Source: Streptomyces anulatus (lineage in GTDB: Bacteria; Actinomycetota; Actinomycetes; Streptomycetales; Streptomycetaceae). From it: DNA of 64,000 nt. The stretch's first letter is position 1, and the number at the start of each line of letters is the position of its first letter. Below, piece by piece: positions 51,190 to 59,250 of this stretch. Under the pieces are notes generated by a model that did no database searches, was not told the DNA's origin, and saw only the letters and a list, made by a program, of their open reading frames with translations. Made by a program: the position numbers and the translations under genes. The stretch covers positions 62,001-126,000 of the forward strand of contig NZ_BMVK01000022.1 in the NCBI RefSeq assembly GCF_014650675.1, given 5' to 3'.

Positions 51190-51894
51190 CTACCGCCCCT
51201 TCGCCCCCGCTCCGGGCGCCCGGTCGAACACGCAGTCCCCGCACAGCCCGCCGCCCGGACAGCGCCAGTACAGGCAGCAGCTGCGCCGCCGGAACGCCGG
51301 ACCGTGCGGGGCCCCGGTACGGCGTAGCGCCTCGTCGTCGAAGAGCTCGGCCGCCAGCGCGCGGGCCCGTGCGGCCACGTCCGGCCGGTCGTGGGCGCGC
51401 GCGAAGGCGACGAGTTCGCGTACGGCTCCGGCGAGCGCGGATCCCGCGTTGCCCCGCAGCAGTTGCGGGGAGATGTTGCCGTCGCGCCGGAACGCCTCGG
51501 ACAGCGGGTCCAGATGCCCGTACTGGACCTCCTCACGGATGCGGGTCGCCGTGCCGGGCAGCTCGGCCGTCCCCGCGAGCCACAGGTCGTCCGGCGAGGT
51601 GGCCGACGGGTCCCAGTGGAGGGCGTCGGGCGTCAGGGCGGGGATCCGCCCGAAGAGCGCCGCCGGGCCCAGCGCGAGGGACCAGAGCCGGGCGGCGAGA
51701 CCGAGGTGGGCGATGGAGGCGGCGACCCTCCGTTCGGGGGCCGCGAGGCGTGCCGCGACCTTGTCGACACGCGCGGCGAGAGGACCGCCGTCCCCCGCGT
51801 ACAACTGTTCCAGTGGACGGTGTCCACCGCCGGGCACCGGAGTGGTCCGCAGCGCGAAGAATCCCCCGACCGACGCCAGTAGCACCAGGTCCAT
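51190..51894 (-). CDS. FhuF-like (2Fe-2S) siderophore-iron reductase
   Basis: This 234-residue protein has a ferric-iron-reductase-like body and a C-terminal cluster motif, RRSCCLYWRCPGGGLCGDCV near residues 205-224. Its C-C-x(n)-C-x2-C pattern is that of FhuF-type 2Fe-2S reductases, which release iron from ferric siderophores in the cytoplasm. ATG 51894 has GGGGGAG upstream and removes a 30-residue Gly-rich shadow extension. No iron-box palindrome is visible in 51895-52130, and no siderophore genes are adjacent. Confidence 0.83.
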   Translation of the reverse strand: MDLVLLASVGGFFALRTTPVPGGGHRPLEQLYAGDGGPLAARVDKVAARLAAPERRVAASIAHLGLAARLWSLALGPAALFGRIPALTPDALHWDPSATSPDDLWLAGTAELPGTATRIREEVQYGHLDPLSEAFRRDGNISPQLLRGNAGSALAGAVRELVAFARAHDRPDVAARARALAAELFDDEALRRTGAPHGPAFRRRSCCLYWRCPGGGLCGDCVFDRAPGAGAKGR

Positions 51895-52130
51895 GCCCTG
51901 CTCCCCCTCGGTTCCCCGCCCGCCTCCGGGCCCGCTCCCATGACCGGCCGTACGGACACCGACGGTGCCGTCCTCGCGGCTCACCGTATCCGCCGGGCGG
52001 CAACTTCTGACGGCTGGGGGCGAGAGGACTACCGTCGGGAGGAGGACGTCGGTCCGTCGGGCGTACTACTGGGGCAGTAGGCCGAAGTGCAGTCTCAAGG
52101 ACGACGACGTGGGGCCCCGGACGGGACATC

Positions 52131-53303
52131 GTGGTGTACATGAGTTCCCTTGCGTTGTCCGTGCTGCTGTCACTGGTCTCCGCGGTCGCCTACGCGGCCG
52201 GAGCGATCATCCAGGAGCGCGTGGCCGCGACCGGTGACAACTCTTGGCATGCCCTGTTGCGCAACGGCGTGTGGTGGGTCGCCGTCCTCCTCAACGGGAC
52301 CGGCGCGGTCCTGCACGTGGTGGCGCTCGCCTACGGCCCGCTCAGCCTGGTCCAGCCGCTCGGCGCGCTGACGATCGTCTTCGCCCTGCCGATGGCGGCC
52401 CTGTTCGTCGGGCGGAGGGCGGGGGCGACGGCCTGGCGCGGCGCCCTGATGGCGACGGCCGGACTCGGCGGACTGCTGGCGCTCACGGGGAACGCCGAGC
52501 CGCACACCCTCAACGGTCCCGAGCAGGTGCTGTTGGCCTCGGTGACGTTCGGGGCCGTCGGCGCGCTCGTCGTGCTCGCCCGTACGCTGCGCCGGCCGGT
52601 CCTGCGCAGCATCGTCCTGGCCACGGGCGCGGGTGCGGCGTTCGGCATGGCCTCGGTGTTCACCAAGACCGTGGCCGTGGAGTGGACGTCCGGTTCGCTG
52701 CGCTCGGGTGCACTGCCGCTGCTGGCGATCGCCGGGCTGGCGGCGGCGGGCCTGTTCCTGTCCCAGGCCGCCTACCGGGGCGCGGGACTCACGGCTCCGC
52801 TCGCTACGGTGACGGTGGTCAACCCGGTGGTGGCCGCCGCGATCGGCATCACGCTGTTCGGCGAGCACTTCCGCCACGGCGTCCCGGGCACTGTCCTGGC
52901 CCTCTCCTGCGGGGCGCTGGCCGCCGGCGGCCTGATCATGCTGACGCGGGAGCGGCTCAGCACGGAGCACGCCCAGGAGCCGCGTACGGACGCCGGGGCG
53001 GGGAAGCCCGGCACACGGCGTGCGGACCCGGCCGCCGGGTCCGGTCCGATGGACGCGGTCCCCGGATCGGAGGGGCGCGAGGACGGACGCCCCTCACCGT
53101 CATCGGTCGTGCCGGAACCCGCGTCGGGGCGGCTGCCCGCGGCGCACACGTCGTCGCCCCTGCCGCCGGGACAGGCGGTGCCGCAGGTGGAGTTCGGCGC
53201 GCCGGGCCCGCTCGCGGAGCAGCGCCGGCGCGGCGGAGCCACTCTGCGGCGCTCACGCTCCGAGCGGACGGTTCAGACCCTGACGCCGCCTGCCCGGAGG
53301 TAG
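52131..53303 (+). CDS. DMT-superfamily transporter (EamA-like) with long tail
   Basis: This protein of about 390 residues has nine to ten hydrophobic helices in residues 1-285, beginning SLALSVLLSLVSAVAYAAGA. Typical features are PLSLVQPLGALTIVFALPMA near 73-92 and the mirror segment APLATVTVVNPVVAAAIGIT near 224-243. The substrate is unknown. After residue 290 a 100-residue Pro/Arg/Gly tail is probably disordered and cytoplasmic. GTG 52131 and ATG 52140 are both plausible starts. The last 31 bp overlap the convergent cell-wall enzyme gene. Confidence 0.83.
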   Translation: MVYMSSLALSVLLSLVSAVAYAAGAIIQERVAATGDNSWHALLRNGVWWVAVLLNGTGAVLHVVALAYGPLSLVQPLGALTIVFALPMAALFVGRRAGATAWRGALMATAGLGGLLALTGNAEPHTLNGPEQVLLASVTFGAVGALVVLARTLRRPVLRSIVLATGAGAAFGMASVFTKTVAVEWTSGSLRSGALPLLAIAGLAAAGLFLSQAAYRGAGLTAPLATVTVVNPVVAAAIGITLFGEHFRHGVPGTVLALSCGALAAGGLIMLTRERLSTEHAQEPRTDAGAGKPGTRRADPAAGSGPMDAVPGSEGREDGRPSPSSVVPEPASGRLPAAHTSSPLPPGQAVPQVEFGAPGPLAEQRRRGGATLRRSRSERTVQTLTPPARR

Positions 53304-54670
53304 GCGAGCGGGTCGACGTCCGAGCCGTAGCCGGGGCCGGTACGGATCTCGAAGTGCAGGTGCGGGCCTGTGCTGTTGCCCGTGGAGCCGGAGCGGGCGA
53401 TGCGCTGCCCACCGGAGACCGACTGCCCCGCGCGCACGTGGAGCGCGGAGAGATGGGCGTACTGGCTGTACTTGCCGTCGCTGTGCCGGATGACGACCTC
53501 GTAGCCGTACGCACCGGCCCAGCCGGCCGAGACGACGCGTCCCGAAGCCACCGCCTTCACCGATGTCCCGGTGGGCACGGGGAAGTCGACCCCGGTGTGA
53601 TAGCCGCTGGACCAGCCGCCGGCCTGCCGGTAGGGAGTGCCGGTGCCCGCCGATACCGGGGCGCTGAAACCGGAGTGCTTCACGGCCCGCTCCGGAGCGG
53701 GCCTCTCCCTCTGCGGAGCGGCCTTCTTCGGCGCCTCCTTCTTCGGGGCTTCCCTCTTGGGCGCTTCCTTCTTGGGCGCCTGCTGCTTCGGGGCCGTCTT
53801 CTCGGGGGCGCGCTGTTGCGGGGCTTCCTTCTTCGGTGCGGCCTGCGCGGGCGCTTCCTTCTTGGGCTCTGCCGTGCGCTGATCCGCCTTCTTCGCCTCG
53901 GGCGTCGCCGCCGGGGGCTTCGGAGCGGTCTTCCGCGCGGGCTGTCCGGAGCTCTTCCCCTCCCCCGCCTTCGGCGCCCGGCTCCGGTCGAGGCTCAGCC
54001 GCTGCCCGGGGAAGATCAGGTCCGGGTCGCCCCCGACGACGGTGCGGTTGGCCGCGTAGAGGCCCTGCCAGCCGCCGGGTACCCGCTGGGCGGACGCGAT
54101 CCCGGAGAGGGAGTCGCCGCTCGCGACGGTGTACGAGTCGCGCTTGCCCGGCACATGGGTGGGCGTCGCCTCGGCGGGAAGGGTCCGCGGCTGCCGGGGC
54201 GGTGCGCTCTGCGGCGCCGCGGCCCGGACGGGCCGGGTTCCCGCGCTCTGCGTGTCGGTCTCCGCCTCCGGGGCGGTCCCGGGCGCGTCCCCGCCCCGGG
54301 TGAGCCCCGCCCGCACGGAACAGGTGGGCCAGGCGCCGGGGCCCTGGCCGTCCAGCACCTTCTCGGCGACGGCGATCTGCTGGTCCCGGGTGGCGAGGTC
54401 GGCGCGCGGCGCGTACTGCGTGCCGCCGAAGGCCGCCCAGGTGGAGCCGCTGAACTGCAGGCCGCCGTAATAGCCGTTGCCCGTGTTGACGGCCCAATTG
54501 CCGCTGGACTCGCAGGCGGCGACCTTCTCCCAGACCTCGACCGGTGCGGCTCCCGCCGACGCCGCGGTGATGAGCGGAAGCGCGAGACCCGCGCCGCCCG
54601 CCGTCACCGTGAGCGAGGCACGGTTGATCCGGCTCGGCTGGTATCTGCGGTGCCGTCCGTTCGCGGCCAT
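53273..54670 (-). CDS. rpfD: Secreted Rpf-LysM-M23 cell-wall enzyme (RpfD-like)
   Basis: This 465-residue secreted protein has a signal peptide in residues 1-42. A resuscitation-promoting-factor lysozyme-like domain follows (about 43-118: VWEKVAACESSGNWAVNTGN with the catalytic Glu, GYYGGLQFSGSTWAAFGG), then LysM (about 180-228: SYTVASGDSLSGIASAQRVP). A Lys/Glu/Ala/Pro repeat linker (240-330) leads to an M23 endopeptidase (about 360-455: HTGVDFPVP, HLSALHV, GPHLHFEIR with metal histidines). It should cleave both glycan and peptide bonds of peptidoglycan. From memory this architecture and position match S. coelicolor RpfD. ATG 54670 has GGGGGAG upstream. Confidence 0.88.
   Translation of the reverse strand: MAANGRHRRYQPSRINRASLTVTAGGAGLALPLITAASAGAAPVEVWEKVAACESSGNWAVNTGNGYYGGLQFSGSTWAAFGGTQYAPRADLATRDQQIAVAEKVLDGQGPGAWPTCSVRAGLTRGGDAPGTAPEAETDTQSAGTRPVRAAAPQSAPPRQPRTLPAEATPTHVPGKRDSYTVASGDSLSGIASAQRVPGGWQGLYAANRTVVGGDPDLIFPGQRLSLDRSRAPKAGEGKSSGQPARKTAPKPPAATPEAKKADQRTAEPKKEAPAQAAPKKEAPQQRAPEKTAPKQQAPKKEAPKREAPKKEAPKKAAPQRERPAPERAVKHSGFSAPVSAGTGTPYRQAGGWSSGYHTGVDFPVPTGTSVKAVASGRVVSAGWAGAYGYEVVIRHSDGKYSQYAHLSALHVRAGQSVSGGQRIARSGSTGNSTGPHLHFEIRTGPGYGSDVDPLAYLRAGGVRV
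53690..53905 (-). repeat. KKEAP-type repeats in the Rpf-LysM-M23 linker
   Basis: Tandem coding repeats of about 21-24 bp encode variants of APKKEAP/APKREAP in the linker between LysM and M23. Copy number may vary between strains. The charged rod probably spans the wall. Confidence 0.75.
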
Positions 54671-54896
54671 ACGTGGCTCCCCCACTGACTTCGGGTCATC
54701 TCGCAAGGGGCAACGTAGGTCCGCACGGTGACTGATCACAAGCAAAACGTGATACTCGGCCGGTCCGTGGCCGGATTCCGATCCCCACCGATCGTGTAAG
54801 CAGCCGCTGCCTCGCGCAGCATCCGCGCGACGCCGCGTCGCGCGGTCACGGGCCACTGGATCGACGCGACGGGCGGTTCACTGGCCCAGAGCCCAT

Positions 54897-54924
54897 GGAG
54901 AGCGCTCTCCGTCAGTGCTATAAA
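54897..54924 (+). promoter_or_regulatory. LacI-gene promoter with GGAGAGCGCTCTCC operator
   Basis: A perfect 14-bp palindrome, GGAGAGCGCTCTCC (54897-54910), is followed by an extended -10, TGCTATAAA (-10 hexamer TATAAA at 54919-54924). The start codon is only 7 bp after the hexamer, so the message should be leaderless. The palindrome has the central CG and symmetry of LacI-family operators and covers the -35/spacer, implying autorepression. Confidence 0.7.
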
Positions 54925-54931
54925 GGCGCTC

Positions 54932-56041
54932 ATGACGGATGATCAGCGGTCGGCCGGAGCACCCACCCTGGAGGACGTGGCGCGGGCGGCCGGCGTCTCG
55001 CGCGCCACCGTCTCCCGGGTCGTCAACGGGGTGCGCAATGTGGACCCGGCGATCCAGGAGGCCGTGCGGCAGGCGGTCTCCGTGACGGGCTACACCCCCA
55101 ACCGGGCGGCCAGGTCCCTGGTGACCCGGCGGGCCGACGCCATCGCCCTGGTGGTGTCGGGCGCGGGTGTCGGGCCGGAGGCGGCCCGGGGGGATTCCGG
55201 CACCGGAGCGTCGGGCGAGGAGGGCGGGGGCAGCGGGGGCTCGGGCTCGTTCACCGCGCAGGTGTTCGCCGACCCGTTCTTCGGCCGGGTGGTGACCGGG
55301 GTGGTCGACTACCTGCGTCCGCGCGGGATGCACCCGGTGCTGATGTTCGCGGAGACCTCACGGGCGCGCGAGGAGGTGGTGGCGTACCTGCGACAGGGCA
55401 GCGCGGACGGGGCCCTGGTCGTCTCGACGCATGCCGAGGACCCGCTGCCCGGCCTGATCGCGGACGCGGGCCTGGCGGCCGTCCTGTTCGCACGCCCCGC
55501 CCGGCCGGTCCCGGTCAGCTATGTCGACCTCGCGCACCAGGACGGGGCCCGGCTGGCGGCCGAACACCTCCTGGGCCGGGGCTGCCGCCGGATCACGACG
55601 ATCAGCGGCCCACTGGACGTACCGGCGGGCGAGGCCCGCCTGACGGGCTTCCGGGACACCATGGCGCGCCACGGACACCCGTACATCCCCATCGCCGAGG
55701 GGCAGTTCACCCAGGAGAGCGGTGAGTCGGCGATGGAGCGGCTGCTGGCGGAACACCCGGACCTGGACGGGGTCTTCGCCGCCAACGACCTGATGGCCCT
55801 GGGCGCCTGCCACGTCCTGCGGGAGCACGGCCGCTCGATCCCGGGGGACGTGGCGGTGGTGGGCTTCGACGACAGCAGCGCGGCCCTGGCCTGCCGCCCG
55901 CCGCTGACCACGGTCCGCCAGCCGGTGGAGGGGATGGCCGCCGAGATGACGCGCCTGCTGCTGGACCGGCTGGCCCGCCCGGACGGCCCGGTGACCTCCG
56001 TGATCTTCGAACCGGAGCTGGTGGTACGGGGATCGGCCTAG
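54932..56041 (+). CDS. LacI-family transcriptional regulator
   Basis: This 369-residue repressor has an N-terminal helix-turn-helix and hinge (TLEDVARAAGVSRATVSRVV at residues 12-31, GYTPNRAARSLVTRRADAIA). The periplasmic-binding-protein-like effector domain includes FADPFFGRVVTGVVDYLRPR near 115, GVFAANDLMALGACHVLREH and VVGFDDSSAALACRPPLTTV. A Gly/Ser/Glu-rich insertion (about residues 78-105) interrupts the usual first strand junction. No transporter is adjacent; the upstream palindrome suggests autoregulation. The sugar ligand is unknown. Confidence 0.92.
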   Translation: MTDDQRSAGAPTLEDVARAAGVSRATVSRVVNGVRNVDPAIQEAVRQAVSVTGYTPNRAARSLVTRRADAIALVVSGAGVGPEAARGDSGTGASGEEGGGSGGSGSFTAQVFADPFFGRVVTGVVDYLRPRGMHPVLMFAETSRAREEVVAYLRQGSADGALVVSTHAEDPLPGLIADAGLAAVLFARPARPVPVSYVDLAHQDGARLAAEHLLGRGCRRITTISGPLDVPAGEARLTGFRDTMARHGHPYIPIAEGQFTQESGESAMERLLAEHPDLDGVFAANDLMALGACHVLREHGRSIPGDVAVVGFDDSSAALACRPPLTTVRQPVEGMAAEMTRLLLDRLARPDGPVTSVIFEPELVVRGSA

Positions 56042-56163
56042 GACGTGCACACCCTCCGCGCTCACCCGCGCGCGCGGCGGGGTGCTAACGTGCCGACCGG
56101 CCTGGTCAACCGGTCGCCGTGGTAGAGGAGTTGCGCGGGTCACGCCGCGGGACGGGTGAGCTC

Positions 56164-59109
56164 ATGGGCGCGGAGAACGACGCGGAACATCCGGAACCAC
56201 CGGAGCGATCCGCGCACCCGGAACCACCGGAACCACCAGAACAACCCGCGCACCCGGAACCACCTGAGCGCCCGGAACAGCCTGAGCCACCGGAGCACCC
56301 GGAGCTGGGCGCCTATCACCGTACCTACCGGACGATGCGCAGGAAGCCCTCCGCGTACGCGTCGCTCCTGCTGTTCCTCACCCCCTTCGCGGCCCTCACC
56401 TACCTCCTGGCCCTCCTCATCGGTGCGGTCGTCGGCCGGGGCTGGGACCTCGCACCCGTGGTGCTCGGCGGGCTCGCGTTGCTGGGGCCCTTCGCCGTAC
56501 GGGTGCTCTGGTACCGACGCCATACGAGGGTGGAGTTCCGCCATTACGAGGAGGGGCTCGTCGCGGTCACCGCCGGCGGCCGGGAAGTGCTCTACCCCTG
56601 GCAGTCGACGGCGGTCTTCACGGACGGCTGGGACCGCTTCAAACTGTCCACCCCCGAGGGCACGGTCGTCACGCTGGGGCGGACGGACCGCAGACCCGCG
56701 CTCGGCGGGGAGAGGATCAAGGGCCTGCGCACCCGCACGGTGATCCGGGGCGCCCAGGTCCTCCAGGACGAGGAGTGGTACCCGGCGATCCTGCACGGCG
56801 TCCGGAACGCGCAGCTGGCCCCGGCCACCGCCACGGCTCTCGACGGCGGTGAAGCCGCTTTCGGGGATCTCGTGCTGAGCCGGGACGGACTGACCGTACG
56901 GCGCAGACACGGCCGGGACGACTTCACGACCTGGGAGGACGTCCGTTCGCTCGAACTCTCCCCCGAGGGACTCCTCATGGTCTCCTCCCGCGGCAACGAC
57001 TTCCCGACGCACTTCATGAGGTACCGGTACCGGATACCCAACCTGGAGATGTTCCTCGACCTCGCCCATCGGCTGCACCGACACGCGCTGCGGCCCACGC
57101 CCGTTCCGGCCCCGCCGGCGACGGACGCACCACCCGCTCCGGAACCACCCGCTCCGGAGACACCGACGACACCGGACGCACCGACACCGGACGCACCCGG
57201 TCCGGACACACCGCCCCCGGACGCGCGGGCTCCGGACGCGCGGGCTGCGGACGCGCGGGTTCCGGCCCGCCCCGCTCCGGCTGCCCGTGATGACGAGCTG
57301 CTGGACCTCCTGACCCAGTACCTCACCTACGGGATCGGCCTGTGGGCGGCCTGGCGGCTCGGCACCCGGGAGGAGATCGACGGGCTGGGGGCCGCGCTCC
57401 TCGCCGTCGTCAGGGCGGTCCTCGGGGGAATCGGTGGATTGCTGGCCGGTCTGCTCGTCGTGACAGCCATCACGGTCGTGTCGAAGGTCGGGGGCGAGAT
57501 CCTCGTCGAATCCGCGATCCGTTGGTTCCGGCACCGCCGGTACATCGCCGCTGCCGGTCTGGCGCTGTGCATCGTCGTCGGGCCCGCGGCCCTGCTCTTC
57601 CTCCTCTTCCGCGCCTTTCCGTCCCGGCTGGTCCCTCTGGTGGCGCTGCTGTTCTTCGGCGGCTCGGCCCTGCTGCTCGCGGTGGCGCGATGCGCACGTT
57701 CGGATCGCGCGGTGGTCCGGCACCTTCCCGACCTCCCTGGGGTTCTCCTGGTCGCGCTCGCCTGTCAGCAGGTGGTCTCCGGCGACGTCCTGACCGTCGC
57801 GCCTGCCGCCGGGCTCTTCTTCCCGCTCGCACTCTGGCTCTCCTGGCGCGGCTGGCGGTGGATGAAGGACTCACCGCGACGGACCGTGCAGGCGGCGGCC
57901 GACGTCGTCCTGTCCGTGGAACTCGGGCTGGTGCTGACACTGCTCATGGTCTGGCTGGCCAACGTCCTGTCGTTCACCCCGCCCCAGGTGACCGTGGTGC
58001 TGGAGGTGGTCGAGAAGGTACAGGGGCTGACCGAGGTGCACTGGCTGTACTGGATGGCGGCCTACGCGGTGCTGGCCATCGGCAGTTACCTCCTCCTGGC
58101 CCGGCCCGCTCTCGTCGCGCGGGTCAGACGGCTGCGTCCGGCGCGGTTCGGCGAGTCCCGGCTGCCGTTGGGCCTCACCGCCAACTTCGTCCAGCGCTCC
58201 TTCTCCGGGATCAATATCGGCATCATGGTCGCGCTGATCTTCCTCGTCGTCGTGGCTCCCGTGTCCGAAGGCGTGTGGAAGCGGCCCGTGGACGAGCGGT
58301 ACGCACTGGAGGTGCAGCGCCGGGAGTACGCCGAGGGCGCGGCGGCCGCGTACCAGGAGATCCACCGGCAGGTCGTGCTGCACCCCCGGGCCGCCACGCG
58401 GATCGGCGACGTGATCATCGCCGCGCACCGGATCGCTCCTTCGCCGGACGGCGAGCCCGTGAACCGGACGGCACTCGACATCGCCCGGCAGGCCGGCCGC
58501 TTCCAGGCCGGGACGCTGGACGTCGGCACTCCGGCTTCCGAGCCCGCCCCGGCCCCGGCCCCGGCCCCGGAAGGGGACGACCTCGACGCGCGCCTCGGGA
58601 GGCTCGACGAGACCCAGCAGCAGCGCGCGGAGCGGGAGGAGCGGACCGACCGGTTCGCCGAGCTCGCCTCGCTCGCGGTCACCCGCACCCTGGACACCCT
58701 CGACCTGGGCGACAACCAGGCCGTACAGCTGGTCAAGGAGTATCTCGGCGGGCTGGTGGAGGACGGCCCGGTGAAGACGGTCTTCCACCGCTGGGGCGAG
58801 GGCATCGGGCAACCTCCGCCCGAGGGCGGCCGGCTCGTGCGCATCGACGTCCGCCGCCTGACGGCGGTGGCCTACGAGCGCACCGCGGCGGCGGTCGAAC
58901 GGTCCGACGCGGGCCTGCTCACCTTCTACGGGCGGTTCGGCATCGGCATTCCCGCAGAGGACTCCTCGCTGGCCCCCGCGGTCGATCTGGCGAACCAGCA
59001 CCGGTACCTCCGGCAGGGCACCGGCCCCTGCACGGGCTGCGCCGCCCCCATGACGGGCGGGAGCGGCACGGGCGGCACCGGCACGACCGGAGGCGGCGGC
59101 CGGCGCTGA
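56164..59109 (+). CDS. Large multidomain membrane protein of unknown function
   Basis: This 981-residue protein has an N-terminal HPEPPE-type repeat (about 8-45), two helices (about 62-110) and one or two PH-like/DUF6585-type beta domains (about 118-305: EFRHYEEGLVAVTAGG, LVLSRDGLTVRRRHG). A Pro/Ala/Asp repeat linker follows (310-375), then a polytopic region of about eight to ten helices (390-710). The soluble C-terminal part (to 950) is rich in Arg/Glu and helical, ending GPCTGCAAPMTGG plus a Gly/Thr tail with a CxxC pair. ATG 56164 has GGGTGAG upstream. I recognise no function. It could be a stress- or envelope-sensing scaffold. It follows the LacI gene by 122 bp. Confidence 0.75.
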   Translation: MGAENDAEHPEPPERSAHPEPPEPPEQPAHPEPPERPEQPEPPEHPELGAYHRTYRTMRRKPSAYASLLLFLTPFAALTYLLALLIGAVVGRGWDLAPVVLGGLALLGPFAVRVLWYRRHTRVEFRHYEEGLVAVTAGGREVLYPWQSTAVFTDGWDRFKLSTPEGTVVTLGRTDRRPALGGERIKGLRTRTVIRGAQVLQDEEWYPAILHGVRNAQLAPATATALDGGEAAFGDLVLSRDGLTVRRRHGRDDFTTWEDVRSLELSPEGLLMVSSRGNDFPTHFMRYRYRIPNLEMFLDLAHRLHRHALRPTPVPAPPATDAPPAPEPPAPETPTTPDAPTPDAPGPDTPPPDARAPDARAADARVPARPAPAARDDELLDLLTQYLTYGIGLWAAWRLGTREEIDGLGAALLAVVRAVLGGIGGLLAGLLVVTAITVVSKVGGEILVESAIRWFRHRRYIAAAGLALCIVVGPAALLFLLFRAFPSRLVPLVALLFFGGSALLLAVARCARSDRAVVRHLPDLPGVLLVALACQQVVSGDVLTVAPAAGLFFPLALWLSWRGWRWMKDSPRRTVQAAADVVLSVELGLVLTLLMVWLANVLSFTPPQVTVVLEVVEKVQGLTEVHWLYWMAAYAVLAIGSYLLLARPALVARVRRLRPARFGESRLPLGLTANFVQRSFSGINIGIMVALIFLVVVAPVSEGVWKRPVDERYALEVQRREYAEGAAAAYQEIHRQVVLHPRAATRIGDVIIAAHRIAPSPDGEPVNRTALDIARQAGRFQAGTLDVGTPASEPAPAPAPAPEGDDLDARLGRLDETQQQRAEREERTDRFAELASLAVTRTLDTLDLGDNQAVQLVKEYLGGLVEDGPVKTVFHRWGEGIGQPPPEGGRLVRIDVRRLTAVAYERTAAAVERSDAGLLTFYGRFGIGIPAEDSSLAPAVDLANQHRYLRQGTGPCTGCAAPMTGGSGTGGTGTTGGGGRR
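56187..56305 (+). repeat. CCGGAACCACC repeats (HPEPPE coding)
   Basis: An imperfect tandem array of 9-33 bp units around CCGGAACCACCGGA encodes Pro/Glu repeats at the N-terminus of the large membrane protein. It is likely to vary in copy number. Confidence 0.75.
57100..57290 (+). repeat. Pro/Ala/Asp linker repeats
   Basis: Repeats of ACACCGGACGCACC and CTCCGGACGCGCGGG type encode PDAP and APDAR units separating the beta domains from the membrane region of the large protein. Confidence 0.7.
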
Positions 59110-59130
59110 GCGGAAGCGGCCGCCCCCGCG

Positions 59131-59155
59131 CCGGGGGTCCGGCCCGGTCCCCCGG
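59131..59155. terminator. Terminator between the large membrane protein and the ROK gene
   Basis: CCGGGGG and CCCCCGG form a stem around a small GC-rich inner repeat, in the gap between convergent stops at 59109 and 59251. There is no T-run. Confidence 0.6.
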
Positions 59156-59250
59156 CCCCGGCCCGACCGGCTGGCGCCTTCACAGGCATCCGCATTCCGC
59201 CCCCGACCTCGCCGCAGCCCCAGACCTCGACCTCACCCAGGTGTGCCCTC

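Noticed and set aside
51895..52130. Iron-box operator expected upstream of the FhuF-like gene
   Set aside because: No TTAGGTTAGGCTAACCTAA-like palindrome could be found in this stretch.
54671..54931. Possible c-di-AMP (ydaO-type) riboswitch in front of the Rpf-LysM-M23 gene
   Set aside because: The leader is short, shared with the divergent LacI promoter, and I could not trace the conserved core of that riboswitch.
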